Below, one piece after another: positions 33,720 to 46,239 of a DNA stretch of 64,000 bases; position 1 is the first letter of the stretch; every line of letters starts with the position of its first letter. This DNA is from Cricetomys ansorgei (taxonomy: Eukaryota > Chordata > Mammalia > Rodentia > Nesomyidae). The stretch spans positions 1,981,501-2,045,500 of the forward strand of contig JAMJFZ010001815.1 in assembly GCA_026225945.1 (NCBI GenBank), written 5' to 3'. The notes below the pieces were generated by a model, which saw only the letters and a list, made by a program, of their open reading frames with translations, did no database searches and had not been told where the DNA came from. A program made the translations under genes and the position numbers.

Positions 33720-34655
33720 TCCAAACAAGATACATTCTTAGACATCTTTATTCCAAAAAGGAAGGTGATTCCATGTTGGACAAGCTAATAGTTAAAAATA
33801 ACCAACACATCTTGCATTAGATTATCTAATGTTTAGGCATGGGGAAAAGGCTACATTACTTTTTACCACTTCTGGATCGTGTGTGATGATCCTCCAGCAT
33901 GTACAGCAAACAAACAGAAGCAGAAGGTGGAATTAAATATGCAAAATTCTACTTGCCCATGTGTGGATTTTATTATTACGCAGTCCAAGCTTCAAATGCC
34001 CACAAAGCAGAGGCGATGGTCCCTTTCTACATACGTTGGAAAACTATCTTGTCACAAAGTCACACGCCTGCTTCCTAAAGTCACGTTACCTGCTAGACTA
34101 GACTGTGGAACTTCGAATCCATTCGTTACATGTCTGTCTCAAGAAGATCACAGGAGACCCTCCAGTGTAGGACAAGGCAGAAGTCAAGCAATAGTCATGC
34201 TAGTGGCTCACAGTCCTGGCCATTCATCTTCAGGCTCACAGCACTGACATGGGATGACATGCAGGACCGGAGCTGCACTCCTTTCCTGGATCCTTCTTCC
34301 CGTTGCTCTGACATATTGACCAGTGTCTGTTTACGTCTGGGACAGAGGTGTAATCTGTCCTGCCCAGCACAAACCAGCAAGGATGGGGCAGGAGACAGGA
34401 GCACAGCCACCTGTCCTAGTTTCAACTTGTGCTTACTCTCTCTCCTCTTTACTTTGTGTCACTCAAGATCTGACACCAGCTCAAAGGCAAAGGCTTATAA
34501 TGGCTGTTTGGTCACCTCCCACAAATATTAGGGGGAATCCTAAATAGTAGGTTCCCTGCTTATTAGTAGTTTCACTTCGACAGGATAAATGCTGAATGAT
34601 AAATATCCATTAAGTACGTTAAGATTAGAATTTTATAATAACTGGCCTCTCTCAA
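33720..34655. other. Stretch with no recognised gene or repeat
   Basis: Two overlapping plus frames of 122 and 133 codons (33879-34247, 34130-34531) lack motifs and are offset in different frames; treated as chance. Confidence 0.4.
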
Positions 34656-34659
34656 TTCG

Positions 34660-34800
34660 CTTCTTACTTTTGAATTTTAATTGGTATTTATATCAATATA
34701 TTTACAGAATATACTGTGATGTATTGATACAGTGTATATATTGTACAATGTCCAAATAGGGGGTGCTGTATCTACAAAACACCTTCTTACTGATTAGTTT
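34660..34800 (-). mobile_element. Ancient L1M 3' end fragment, minus strand
   Basis: 'gaattttaattggtatttat', 'actgtgatgtattgatacag' and 'tgtatatattgtacaatg' match the complement of an L1M 3' UTR terminus ('ttaattgtatatatttatggggtacaatgtgatgttttgata'). Similar to the start of the minus-strand L1 at 7225. Confidence 0.55.
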
Positions 34801-34804
34801 TAAC

Positions 34805-36386
34805 AAAACAACAAAATCCTTGGCAAAAGGTTTGAAAAATACACAATCTGCTTGTCCTCAATCAGGGCAACTCTAAAGAATATCCCTGAGGAATGTACAG
34901 AAGGGATTTTCATCGCGGAGTTCTATAAAGGAGAGCAGTGTATTGTCTGACGCCAAACATGTTCTAACTGACCAGTTGCTTAAGGTGTTCTCACCTAAAA
35001 GTTGAGGAGGAACGAGAAATTAATTCTGACTGCGGCTGCCTCTCTGTGGGCATCCTGTACCTTGGTCTTTAGCAGGAGCAGGAGTGAGTACAATTCTTTC
35101 ACAATGTCCAAACTCCATTTTGTGAAGTCTTTGGCTTAGTGGATTCCTTTCCCTCACAGCTGCTTTGCTTAGAATCCTAGAAAGACATCATGTAGATCAG
35201 ACTCTTTCATGAAGTGGGAAGAATCAAGAATTCTGTAGTGGAGACAAAATTGGATCGTTTCAGGGGACAGAGCACAGGATTCCTAACCCAGTCTTATGGT
35301 CTCTGCTCAAAGGTGAGGAAAACCTGCTTTAACAAGACACACAGAACCGTAATTTAGAATCCTCATGCTTTGTGTGCACCGAGGCACTTCTGAGACTTCA
35401 GCATTCCCCAGATCTGGAGGTTAGTATGTTAACAGTTCAGAGTTGTAACTAAATACCTTTTGATTCTTCTTCAAAATACATTCCTCATTTATTTGTTCAC
35501 CACAGAAACGCCCATTGAGAATTTGTTGTATCAGATATTTTCCCAACTGCCAATAAGGTCCCAGCCCTCATGCACTCTTGCAAAAGATAGAACAGACAAG
35601 GAAAAGCACATGTTTATTACAGAGGCTGTCTTCGTTAAAAAAAAAAAACCCATTTCGTGAGGGTTTGGACAGTATCCTAGGTGGGGTCTTCTGCACAAAT
35701 GGTCCATGAAGGCTCATTTTAGGAGCTGAAATTTAAATACCCTCCATCAAAACCAAGAAGTTCCCTGTGAACTTCAGAGGAGACATGACTCCATTTAAGA
35801 AAGAATCCCAGATGCCATAGTCCAATGACCAAATAATCGAGAGGCAAGATGGAAGAGCGTGTCTGCCTCTTCTTTGAGGGTGGAGATTTTAAGCTTGACT
35901 CAGAACATTTTGAAAACCACTGAAGAGTTTTAAACATGGAAATAAAATGTTCTGAACTGCCCTGTCCCCTCCTCTTCTGCCTGTTATTCTTTAAGAGAAC
36001 TCAAAGTTTTATGCCAGATGGCAGTCTCATCACTACAGAACTCTGTCCTTCCTGATTTAGCGCACAGATTTCTTTGTTCTCCCCTCTTATCTAGTGTCAG
36101 TGCTGTAAATTTTAGCACATAATTATTTTTGGATGCCTTCCTGTTTTTCTTGCCTCTCCCATTAGATCATAGCAGGTTAAGTGCTGTATGTGATTCTCTC
36201 ATATTGCCCATGCTGACAAGAGGAATTTGTTTGTATGCTAGAACTGTTTTCCATTGTTCTTGGATACACAATCCAACTCCATTTTCCAGTTGCCTTTGTA
36301 GTCTCCTTGGCTGCTAATCAGACAATGGTTAAGAAAAAGTGGATGAAATCAAGTATGCTTTTAGGTTTGTCCTAGTGATGCTATTT
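34805..36386. other. Stretch with no recognised gene or repeat
   Basis: About 1.6 kb. An A-run at 35638-35649. 36060-36230 faintly resembles an L2 3' end but is too diverged to call. Confidence 0.4.
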
Positions 36387-36391
36387 CTTTC

Positions 36392-36441
<50 letters not shown>
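36387..36441. repeat. (CT)n polypyrimidine microsatellite
   Basis: About 26 CT units with one CC interruption; a mirror-repeat polypurine/polypyrimidine tract capable of triplex formation. Confidence 0.97.
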
Positions 36442-36443
<2 letters not shown>

Positions 36444-38080
36444 GGATCCCTGAATGACTACATGGATCAGAGTCTAAATCATTAATCATGCTTTGCATGA
36501 ATAATAATTCTCTTCTCTTCAGCAGTTCCCTAAAATTTTGAGGTTTACCTGCTGGAGCACATATCACTTTATTCTCATATGCTGAGCTGAGCCTGGGAGA
36601 GGACTACAAAATTCTGTTTACAAGGCAGTTGAAGCCTGTGAAAATCAGAGCTGTTCCCACCAAGGCAGACTGAGTGAGCTATTTGCTCTAGTCACGCAGC
36701 TGATTATTTCTGTCTCCTGCCAAAACCCGTCTTAACAAAATCTCCTAATACTGAATCTCCACAATCAGTGATGGCTAAAGTAGATCAAAGCATTATTGCT
36801 ACATGAGGCATTAACCACTTCTGATGTAAAGTTCAGCAGTGTCCCTGGGACAGTGAGAAGCTGCTTATTGAGCTGTGCTTAGGAGCAGAAGAGGAAACAA
36901 AAGATAAATGGAGGGAGTGGGAATGCCCCTTCTTCCCAAAGCCGAAGCACACATGATTAACCGTTACCAGCTATAAACAGATCGCAGTGCTTTGATTAAT
37001 CACCAGGCAGACCCCACTTATCAACACATCCAGAGCTGGGCCAATAACAGCTCACTCCAGATGCCTTCCAGGGGATGAAAACTTCTATGTATCGAAAAGA
37101 GGGAAGAAAAATGTAAGAAATAAGCTCATAGACAAGCAGTAAAGCTTCCGCGAACTGAAGAATAATCAAACCCAAAAGCACTTCCTGGGAACAGTATATT
37201 AAAATGAATGTGGTGTGTATGTATCTCAACCATTCCAGGCGATTCGCTTCACCATGATTTTGGGTTTATATATTTCAGACTTAAAATGCAAACACTGTGG
37301 CAATATCTTAAACCAGCACTCTAATCTAGAAAAAAAATGCCTCTTTCATAAACACTTCACTGTTTATGCATGGAAATATGCGTGTTATAAATATATGATG
37401 CTAATGTGCAGTGTCTAATGCAAGGTTTCCTGTACAACAGGCTTCAGATAAACGAGCCGCTGGATCTTTAAAGATTCGGCCCTGCTGGTCTCCTTGGCAT
37501 CGTTCACAGACGGCTTCTCTCATTTGATGGATCCTATTGCCCAGACAGACTACTGCTTGCAACAGAGGTCACTGTTTACGGGAGAGCCTCAGTAGACGAC
37601 AAAGCGCATGTCAGCGTTTCCTTTGGGCGTGTAAAATTTAACCCATAATTTCCTTACTGCAAGTGTGACTGCCTACACTGGGCATGCACAAGACTGGAAG
37701 CAACAGCAGTTACCCAAGGATCAGGAGAGACTCTCCAGGCTCCAATCCACACAGCTGAGTACTGACTAGTGATGGGTTCCGGATACGGAAAAGTCGTTTC
37801 CTTAAGTTGAGTGTCCAGCCTACTAGATTTCAATGGGCAGATCCAGACCTGGTCACGTAGATATCCCTGGCAAATCTCAGCGGGTCACAAAGCAAAAAGA
37901 CTTGAATGCAGGGGAAGTATTTGTAAGGAAGCACGGGTGCAGGTACTAGGAAGAGGTTGACTGGGGTAGGAAAGAGATTTTTAAAAAGTGAGGTGTCTTA
38001 AAAGAAGTTAAGCCGCTTGGGTTGATAGTGCTTCCCACAAGAGTGATAGGCTAGTCAAAAACCCTAGAACTATACACAAG
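36442..38080. other. Repeat-poor island, possible conserved non-coding DNA
   Basis: About 1.6 kb without any recognised mobile element. 36950-37030 and 37200-37460 contain dense homeodomain-type TAAT/ATTA and GATTAATC motifs, and 37440-37650 has CpGs and mixed composition. Such islands in repeat-dense rodent DNA are often conserved enhancers, but nothing in one sequence proves this. Confidence 0.35.
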
Positions 38081-38084
38081 AAAT

Positions 38085-39076
38085 CCCCTTTTGAAGAGCT
38101 GGAAAGAGTAGTTCAAACGCCTCCCAAAGCAATGTAAGTTATGGCTGTATCCTTGAGTGCCTCTCAGAGGTTGAGAGTGGAACCCACCCTGTTGCTGCAG
38201 ACACCACACACTTAGAAGGCACAACTTGGATCACTAAAGCTGAACTGAAAGCCTCATCTTGTGGCCTAGCTTTCATGGTTCTAGAAAATACCATGCAAGT
38301 TATGAAGGGAGTGAAGCAATTAAACAGTCCTACCCAGCTGCAACATGCATTTCCAGCATGGTGAGATATACATTAAAATGCCAGAAGTGACACAGACACA
38401 TGTCTGTGGCAACCAACAGCCATCTAATTTGACTTAAAACCCACTCAACAGGAGGGAAATTATGTCTGGTACTGGAAACCTGGCCAGCTTCTTGGGGCTA
38501 GTGAGGTCATGTACCTTAGAAAATAATCTATTACTGCCATTTTTGCTAGACCAGCATTAAAAAAAAAAGACCAGCATAATCCTTACGACATTCTAAATTG
38601 TATCCTTATACCCGCAGATAAGTGTAGCTATCACTCCTCACCAGAGAAGCCTCTCTTTACAGTAAATGAAGACCATTACAGAAAACCACAATTAGTCACA
38701 ATATAAGATCAACAGATTGTGGGGAGCTGAGCCCCAGTGGATATATCTACATCACAGCTCAGACGTCTCTGGCTCAGGGAATATCAAGGAGGAGGGGCCA
38801 GGAAGATTGTAAGAACCAGAATACCAGGAAGTCTGCTCTGAGGCAATCTCCCATAGAAATGGCTGCATAAACAAGATTGGAACAATGATAATCTTAATGG
38901 ACATGTTGACATGGAAAGGGGAATAGCACAGGGTCCCATCCCCTAGACAAAGTGATTATTAGCTGATGGGAGAAGAACAGTTATGCTCTCCCAGGGATGA
39001 GCAGCCCCTTATTGGTTGTCCAAAGTACAACAGTCAACACTGAAACCGTATACACACAAACAACAAAAATGAACGC

Positions 39077-39143
<67 letters not shown>

Positions 39144-39275
39144 AATCAAAGAAAAGAAGCTATCAACTTGAAAGTGGGGGGCATAGGAGAGGTTCAAAGG
39201 AGAGTCATGGAGAGGGCCTGGAGGGTTATAAGTGGAGAAGTGATGAAATTTTATTTTAATTTAAAATACTTTTTA
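38085..39275 (+). mobile_element. Lx-type L1 3' end (3' UTR)
   Basis: 5'-truncated L1 tail colinear with 14075-15015 and 54290-55420: 'ttgctgcagacaccacacac', 'ctagctttcatggttctag', 'aaacagtcctacccag', 'ttgacttaaaacccactcaac', 'gtggatatatctacatcaca' and 'gctctcccagggatgagcag', then (GT)n(GA)n, a G/A-rich stretch and a T/A-rich end near 39250-39290. No ORF2 remains. Confidence 0.8.
39081..39139. repeat. Compound (GT)n(GA)n microsatellite in L1 3' UTR
   Basis: About 15 GT units followed by about 13 GA units. The same compound order is present in the L1 tail at 55206-55281. Confidence 0.97.
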
Positions 39276-39279
39276 AAAA

Positions 39280-40050
39280 AAACTAAGAAAATATATTTGG
39301 ACTTTTTAAATATCAGTTTCTATCTGTAAAAGAACAAAACAAAATATTTAATTATATTCAGTTTCATAAAATCATGTGTGTGTACAATGAAGTAGAAATG
39401 AAATTGTCTAGGAAGAGAAAGCAGACTAACTGGGGTACTGGAGAAAGACGGGAAGTGGGAAATAAGCTCAACATACAAGGTATACACAAATGAGAGCTGA
39501 AATAAATAATTATTTATTAACAAAAAAGTGCATATTTATAATCGAGTATAATGACCACACATATTTCACAGGAGGGTTTCAAGCTCTTTCTTTATCCATT
39601 ATGTAATTTGATCCACCAGCAACTGATGTTTCCTCTGCATAGTCATCATATTATATTTTACAAAAGCCGCTGAGAGTCCAAGTTCCTTCAGAGGCCACCC
39701 AGGGCGCTCCTGAGCTCCGCAGTCTTTTCATCCAGCTGCCTCTGCGGTGTGATGTGCTTCTAAAGCAGCGAGCTTTGAGCGTTGTGGCCAAGGGGGTGGA
39801 GGGCACCATTTAAGATGTGGGCTCCAAAATCTCAGTAGCTTTCTGAAGAATTCCTAGACTATCTGTAAGTGGGAAAAATAAGTGTATTCAAACGAAGGAG
39901 TCCTGCTTTCGGAGTCTTCCCTCTTTTCCTGATGCATATTGGGAAGTAAATGTCGGCGGCCCCTGGAACTCACTGGTAAAATTACCACCTCCAGTGTGAA
40001 GACAACAGAATGGCAGAAGGTCAAGAAGTCATTGGACCAAGGGATTTGAG
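39280..40050. other. Stretch with no recognised gene or repeat
   Basis: 39660-39810 is GC- and CpG-richer than its surroundings; no promoter elements recognised with confidence. Confidence 0.4.
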
Positions 40051-40054
40051 CCCT

Positions 40055-40292
40055 TAAAAACGGTGTACGCTTACAGTCCCAGCAACTCTGGAGGCTAAAG
40101 CAGGAAGATTGCAAATAAGTGGGCAGCTTGGGAGTGAGATCCTGTCTCAAAGTAAAATTTTAAAAAGATTAGGGGTATAGTTTGGAGGCAGAACACATAT
40201 CGCTAATATATCTAACATTATCTAACATATCTGAGGCCCTGGCTTCTAGCTGGAGCACTGAACAAAACAAACAAACAAACAAACAAACAAAA
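40055..40292 (+). mobile_element. B4 SINE (B1-like half plus ID-like half)
   Basis: First half: 'acggtgtacgcttacagtcccagcaactctggaggctaaagcaggaag' and 'gagtgagatcctgtctcaaa' (7SL-type). Second half: 'aggggtatagtttggaggca' ... 'ctgaggccctggcttctagctggagcac' (ID-type). Ends in an (AAAC)n tail at 40263-40290. The fused order is the B4 signature. Confidence 0.85.
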
Positions 40293-40294
40293 AG

Positions 40295-41845
40295 ATTACT
40301 ATCTTGTGAAAGAGACAAGAGACAACAGAGCGCTCCTTAACTCCCTAGCTGTCTTTGCTGCGTGTAGGCAGATAAGAAGACAATTGTTCACAGCTCAGAC
40401 GTGGGTCTTCATCAGAGCCCAGCAATGCTGACATCCTGACTTTGGAACTATGTTGTGGCAGTGTGCTATGATGAGCAAAGACTCAGTGCCAATAGTAGTG
40501 ACCCAGAGGGAAAGACTCGTCCACCAGCTCCAAGCTTTGCAGATGGAGCCATTCTCCCCTGCGTGTGAACTGAGATGGCCTCTGCCTTGTGCTCACCTCA
40601 GATTCAGCAGAAGAAACCAGAACTCTAACTGACCCTGCTCCTCCTAGTCTGATTCTATTTTAAGGTTGCCTCTTTTGTGATCGAGCTCTCCTGAACTACA
40701 GAAATGGAGTTTGTTTTTCCAAGTTGACACTTTATTGCTTGATTCAATCTAGAATTTTACAATCTCTGTTGGTCCTGCCTTGGGGTGAACTTTGTGCCAA
40801 AGTACCTTCCACATCAACTAAGGCAACTAATAATTTCTTTCAGAGTTTCTTGGAACTCTGACAGGTGAGGAGGGGACTGAAGAATAGTATAGCAGGAGCC
40901 AAGTCATCCAATTCTAGTTACTTTGAAGAATGAGAAATTTATGACCTACTTTTGGGAAGAAAAAACTAATGCTCTCTGAGGAAAGTAATTGAACACTAAG
41001 GGATAGAGCAGCCAGTGTGAGCTAATATTTTATGTTTGTCCTTGTAGAATATCTAACACATTTCATATTTAAAAAGATACCATTGTGGGGGTTTATTAAA
41101 ACAGGACTAATAAAATCTATCATAAAACTACTCCTGCATATTCTGCATGTGATTTTGTCTAATTGTATGGACTTTGCTTGAGTGAAATGAAACAATTATT
41201 AAATCCATCACTGACTCATTGGGGGAATTTGCTTCAAGTTACCAAACACAGAGCCAGTGTGATAACAGTGGTGTTCATGGTCCAACTAAACACCTCCACT
41301 TGACAGTGGGCAAGAAACAAGAGAGTTATCTGTGTTAGCTGACAGCATGGACACAGGAGACCAGAGAAATCCACAGGGCAGGGCAGCAATGTCACTCTGC
41401 ACAGCCGATGGCTTAGATCAATACCACTAGAGAGAAAGCTTTGCTTTCTCAGAGGTGCATGGGAAATGTTCAATAAATACCTCAGTTTCTTTTCCCTTAT
41501 CACTTAAACAGAATAGCCAACGGCAATCGAGAAGCAATGCAAGACAAAAATAAGGGTGACTTCGACAAGATTCACTTGTGAGAGAGGCGTTAGCAAAGCA
41601 ATGAATAGGAAAGCATATTTGCTAAGAGTATATCTAATAAAGAACAGCAGGCAGAGTATATAAAGAACCCTAGAATTCAATAGTGTAAAATGGGGAACAA
41701 ATCAGAATCAGAATTAGGCAAAAGAACTTGATTATTCCTCCAAGTGATGTCCATATACATACATGTACATGTGTATGTTCATGTATATGCGTACGACTGG
41801 GTATGTATGTACTCATGCAGAGAGCTATTGTCTAATGTTAGCCTT
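40295..41845. other. Stretch with no recognised gene or repeat
   Basis: About 1.5 kb with only short frames; a TG/TA-rich patch at 41755-41815. Confidence 0.4.
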
Positions 41846-41849
41846 TAGG

Positions 41850-42480
41850 AGAGTACAGATGAAAACACAGTGACCTACCACTTCGTACCCATCAGGATGG
41901 TTATTATCAAAAACATGAAGGCCAAATGTCAGTAAGCTTATGATGTAACTGGAAATCTTAGCATTGTTGTCATGAATCTAAGAATCAGGTAAGAGACTCC
42001 GAATACTGGAACGTAGAATTACAGTAGGGTCGCACCGTTCCATTTCTTGGTACATGAACAGACAAAGTCGTTGGACTCAAAAACACAACCTACATGCACA
42101 CTCCATTGTCGATAACAGCATTACATTCAGCAACCAAAAGGTAGCTACAATCTCGTGCCATCAGTGGATGAATGAATTAATCAGTGCCTCAAAATGAAAT
42201 GGAATGTAGATACGCATACAGCACGGGTGGTTTAGAATATATGAAATAGAATAGTCACAAATGGACAAATATCAGATTATTTCACTTAAGTGAGATGCCT
42301 AGAAACTCCAAGCTACAGAGACAGAAGGCATAACAATGTTTCTAGGAACCAAGAGGAAAGAAGCCCAGGAAAGTGTTGTTTAATGGCCCAGAACTTATAT
42401 TTTCGTTGAGTAGGCTCTGTGAATGGACAGGAGGGATGGTCACGTAGCACTGTGAATGCCCCCAACACACCAAGGTGTCA
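41850..42480 (+). mobile_element. Ancient L1M, ORF2 C-terminal region and 3' UTR
   Basis: Ordered matches to mammalian L1M: 'gacctaccacttcgtacccatcaggatggttattatcaaaaa', 'acaacctacatgcacactcc', 'gtggatgaatgaattaatca', 'aagtgagatgcctagaaactcc', 'gctacagagacagaaggca' and 'gaatgcccccaacacacc'. The ORF2 part is broken by indels and stops and cannot be translated. Old insertion shared with other mammals by inference. Confidence 0.85.
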
Positions 42481-42489
42481 CTGAAACCA

Positions 42490-43080
42490 CCAAAATGATA
42501 AGGGGACATGCATATTTTACCACTATTTAAAGAAATCCCTTAAGCAAAATAAAACATGTCAGAAGGCTTCTTCGAGATGCTGAGAGATGTATAAAGTCCT
42601 TTGTTTATCTTCTGACTCTTTGGGCTACAGGGAATAAGTCAGGCTTAGATTGTAGAATAAGGATTTCTTGTCTCAAATTAGGGAGCAGTGTACAGATCAG
42701 ACTTTAACAATGTGGATGTTTCCTAACTGAATGGAAGAAAAGCAAGATAACCCAGGGAGGGTGCTAAACATTTTGATTATAAAATTAGCCTCTGTTTGCA
42801 GCTTACAGTTTCTTTTATGACTATTATATATAACAAAAATCAGTAAGTAAGACTACAAAGTAAAATAACAGATTTTTAAAGTATCTGTATGTCATCAGGC
42901 AAAATAACTCAGAGTAGCTCAAAATAGCACAGTAGCTAACTCTACTTGCGGGCATGTCACTGGGCAAGCATTCTACCCGGTGGTTTAACCCTTACAGAAC
43001 ATGTAGTGTGGGTATTGATTTTTCTCTCAATTTTCAAAAAAGTAAAGAAAAGAAAGTTGAAATGAGAACATAAAAATAAC
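42490..43080. other. Stretch with no recognised gene or repeat
   Basis: Ordinary AT-leaning sequence. Confidence 0.4.
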
Positions 43081-43084
43081 TCAG

Positions 43085-43195
43085 CAATAAATGCATACCT
43101 AGAAACAATGAAACTGGCATTAAAACCTGGCTCTTGTCAAATTAAAAGCCCCATATCCTTTCTGCTTCACTATACTCCTTATCAGACACACTAGT
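43085..43195 (+). mobile_element. MIR-like SINE 3' part
   Basis: 'taaaacctggctcttgtcaaattaaaagccccatatcctttctgcttcactatactcc' follows the MIR 3' half ('...acccaggtctgtctgactccaaagcccatgctcttaaccactatact'). No tail expected for MIR. Confidence 0.5.
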
Positions 43196-43199
43196 TTTA

Positions 43200-45080
43200 A
43201 AAGAATCACTCCTCCAGTTTGTATTATTCCCAAATCAGATCCATCACCTCCTCCTCCTGGCCCGCACATGTGCACATAAAACCCCACATATGCGCCTTGT
43301 GTCTGTATAAACATTTGGCAACCTGCAAAAAGGATAGGAATTCAACAGTTCTCGTCCGCTGATGAAGGAGCCCACCAACCTTGCTTGGCAAGCTCCATCT
43401 GAACCAGTGGAGGTCAGTGTGTGTGCTTCTCTGGATAACACTGACTATTCATCAGCACATTTCTGCTGGGACCTTGGAGCCATCCACTTCCAGTCTCAAA
43501 CTGCAAACGGTTGCACCATTCACTCCCAGCAAGGAGCAAAAAGGCAACAGTATCCCAACACCACATCCTCTGCCTTGCTGCTGTCTCAGAATTCTTTTGG
43601 TCCTTATCTGGCCTTTGAAAGAGACAGGTCTGAAAGCCTGGTAATTCACAGCAATTACTATAGCATGGAAGAACAGCCCAGGTTGTAATAATTGAAGGTC
43701 CCCTAAGTGAGCCAACAGTTCCCCCAGGGAACCTGCCTCTCAAAATAGAACTACCAGTTCCCTTCATCCTAAAAAGAGTGCTATTTTTACCCATTCTAGC
43801 AAGAGTGGCAGATGTGCTGATTTATTGCCAGTGCAGACTGGGAGGATCCTCTGTTTTTGAAGTTCTAGGGCTGGCTGAATTACGTTCATTCCACAAAGGT
43901 CTTTAATCACTAGATGTGCTGTGCATCTTGTTCTTTGCATCTGTTTTGATGACATAAAAACACTTGAGTTCCTGCCCAGTAGATGCCCAGCGAACAACCC
44001 CCCACAAACTGTATACTCTTGTGGGCCTCATAGTTCTCCTTGAGCCATCACATCAAAGAACTTGAGGGGTTTCCTTGATGGTGCCATGATGGCTATTTGA
44101 AATGCTCTGGGCTTCTGCATGTCATTGCTGCTCCTCCTTCCTGACCCATTAAAAAAATTCCTCTTTCCATCTTTGCATCTTATTTCCTTTGGAGGAGATC
44201 AAGGTTCAACATTGTATTTTAAACAAATGTCCATGGATGACACACCCAATCAGAGTAGACATTTTGCACCCAAGAGGGTGCAAATGTCCCTGCTAGGTCT
44301 GAATGGCATCATAAATATAATAAAACCCACACAGCAGCAACTGAAAAAGAGGCCACAATTTATTTTCTTCCATGTCTTCGTCTTTCTGACAGCACACATG
44401 AAGGACTATGGGGCTTTATGCAATATGAAGCGGCCTGTCTCTGGGCTTTCTCAGATAGGAGGATATTGGGTACAATGATAATAAAATAACAAAAGCCAAG
44501 CATCCTCCACTTGTCACTCCCAGTTTCTAATTAAGCTCTTTTCCATAATCCCTCCCAGCAGATAATACCATGCCTGTCACATTCCTCCCTGTCCTGTCTC
44601 ACACAGTTTGATTTATGAGGCCACTTCTGCTAACTGAATGCTCAGTACAAAAGCACGGTACAGCCAGTCAACTGCAGACACAGTGGCAGAGTGAGAGTGT
44701 CTCAGACAGAAGTAACAGGACATGCCCTCTGGGCATTGTCTTTGTCCATACCCAGTTCACCACATGTACCTTTGCTATTGAAATAGGTGTCTCTAAGTCT
44801 CCTCTGAGGGCAGGTGCACATCAAGCTGATGATTCAGCTACCTGTGGAGGTGAGGTGCTGAAGCATAATAATAACCAGTAATAAGAAGTGATGATTTGAA
44901 AGATCCCAGCTGCTCTCCCAAGTGGAGGAAACCAACACACACATAGGTGGATATATTATCCCGGGGATGGGGATGAGAAAACCTCTCTGTTGTCGTCCTT
45001 CCTCTATTTATATGCTCATCCATCACTCAGCACATGTGTGGTGAATGCCAACATCACTGCTGGTGTTGTAGGTTAACTGC
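43200..45080. other. Repeat-poor stretch, no recognised gene
   Basis: About 1.9 kb without recognised mobile elements. Several 100-126-codon frames overlap on both strands (43362-43794), which argues against any one being real. 44100-44640 is dense in TAAT-type motifs and could be conserved non-coding DNA. Confidence 0.35.
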
Positions 45081-45085
45081 AAAGA

Positions 45086-45240
45086 GAACATGACAAGGGC
45101 ATAGAAAAATAGGGGTAGGGAGAAAAAGGAGAGGGAAAGGGAAGGGAGGAAGGAGAAAGATGTAGGAAGGAACTTAAAGTAAGAAAGAAGAGATGGAGCG
45201 GGTGGGAGAGAGGGAAGAAGAAAAAAGGGAAGAGCTATTG
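45086..45240 (+). repeat. Polypurine tract
   Basis: About 150 bp with almost only A and G on plus (GGGAGAAAAAGGAGAGGG and similar). Such asymmetry favours triplex or R-loop structures. Confidence 0.85.
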
Positions 45241-45429
45241 TTAACACAGGAATTAAAATTAGGGGAAACTAGCATAATCAAAGTCCACATTTTTGAAATT
45301 ACAGCCTGGAAATGTGATATGTATTAGAGCTTTGTAGAACTTACACTGAGGGACAGAGATGCTGAGAGCTGAGCAGTTAGAGCAGGAAAGGATAGTGAAA
45401 AACTTAGTTTCTTATTTTAATGAAGCAAA

Positions 45430-45672
45430 GCTGTGTGTGTGCGTGCGTGTGTGTGCGTGTGTGTGCGCGCGCGTGTGCGTGCGTGTGCGTGCATGTGCGT
45501 GTGCATGTGCGTGCGTGTGCTTGTGTGTGTGTGCATGTGTGTGCGTGCGTGTGCGTGTGCGTGTGCGTGTGTCTGTGTGTGTGTGTGTGTGTGCATGTGT
45601 GTGTGTGTGCATGTGTGTGTGTGTGTGCGCGTGTGTGTGCGTGTGTGTGTGTGTGCGCACGCACACACTTGT
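45430..45672. repeat. Alternating purine-pyrimidine (GT/GC/AT)n tract, strong Z-DNA candidate
   Basis: About 240 bp of nearly perfect purine-pyrimidine alternation, mostly GT with many GC steps (GTGTGCGCGCGCGTGTGCG near 45463) and occasional CAT. Ends with a local palindrome around GTGTGCGCACGCACAC. The apparent 84-131-codon frames of Cys/Val or His/Thr repeats here are artefacts of the dinucleotide repeat. Confidence 0.97.
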
Positions 45673-46239
45673 GCATATGTATGCACTGTCAACACTGCAG
45701 TGAACTGTCTAGATCCCAAATATTAATCAGAGGCTCCTTTTTCCCCCTGAAATACTTACTGCCCTTCTCAACTGCCAAAGCATTTCAGGGGTTTTTTTTA
45801 GCCTGCCCTTTTTGAACTGTTATCCATGCAAAGGTGTTGTTTTGAGATAGGTCATACTATTAAAGACAAGGCTGTAGAGAGATCAGCCTGTTTCAGCAGA
45901 GCAGCCAGGACGTGTTGTATAGCATCACATGTACAGCAGCTTTCGTTACTGGTGGTCTCAAGAACAGCCACTTTGATGAGAGGAACTCTGATCTGCAACC
46001 AGAAGACCTGGCCCCTGGATGATCCCTTCTGCCCAGGAACTAGACACAGCTTAGACCTAAGATTCCTCCACCTCACACTCTATTTCTGTTCTTTCAGGCT
46101 GGCTCTGCCTTAAGTGTAAATGCTCTTGGTTTTTCTCTCCTTCATCTCCATGATCTCCGGGATGTTTTGTAGACTTAATATAAAATATTGCATACTTTAT
46201 CTTCTATGCAAAATCTACTTTAATACATATGCACACACA

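Noticed and set aside
33879..34531. Two 122-133-codon plus frames
   Set aside because: Different frames, no motif, composition like the surroundings.
43362..43794. Overlapping frames of 87-126 codons on both strands
   Set aside because: Mutually exclusive frames on both strands, no motif, no transcript signals.
45404..45815. Six overlapping 84-131-codon open frames
   Set aside because: They are translations of the GT/GC dinucleotide tract (Cys-Val or His-Thr repeats) in several frames on both strands; no coding signal.
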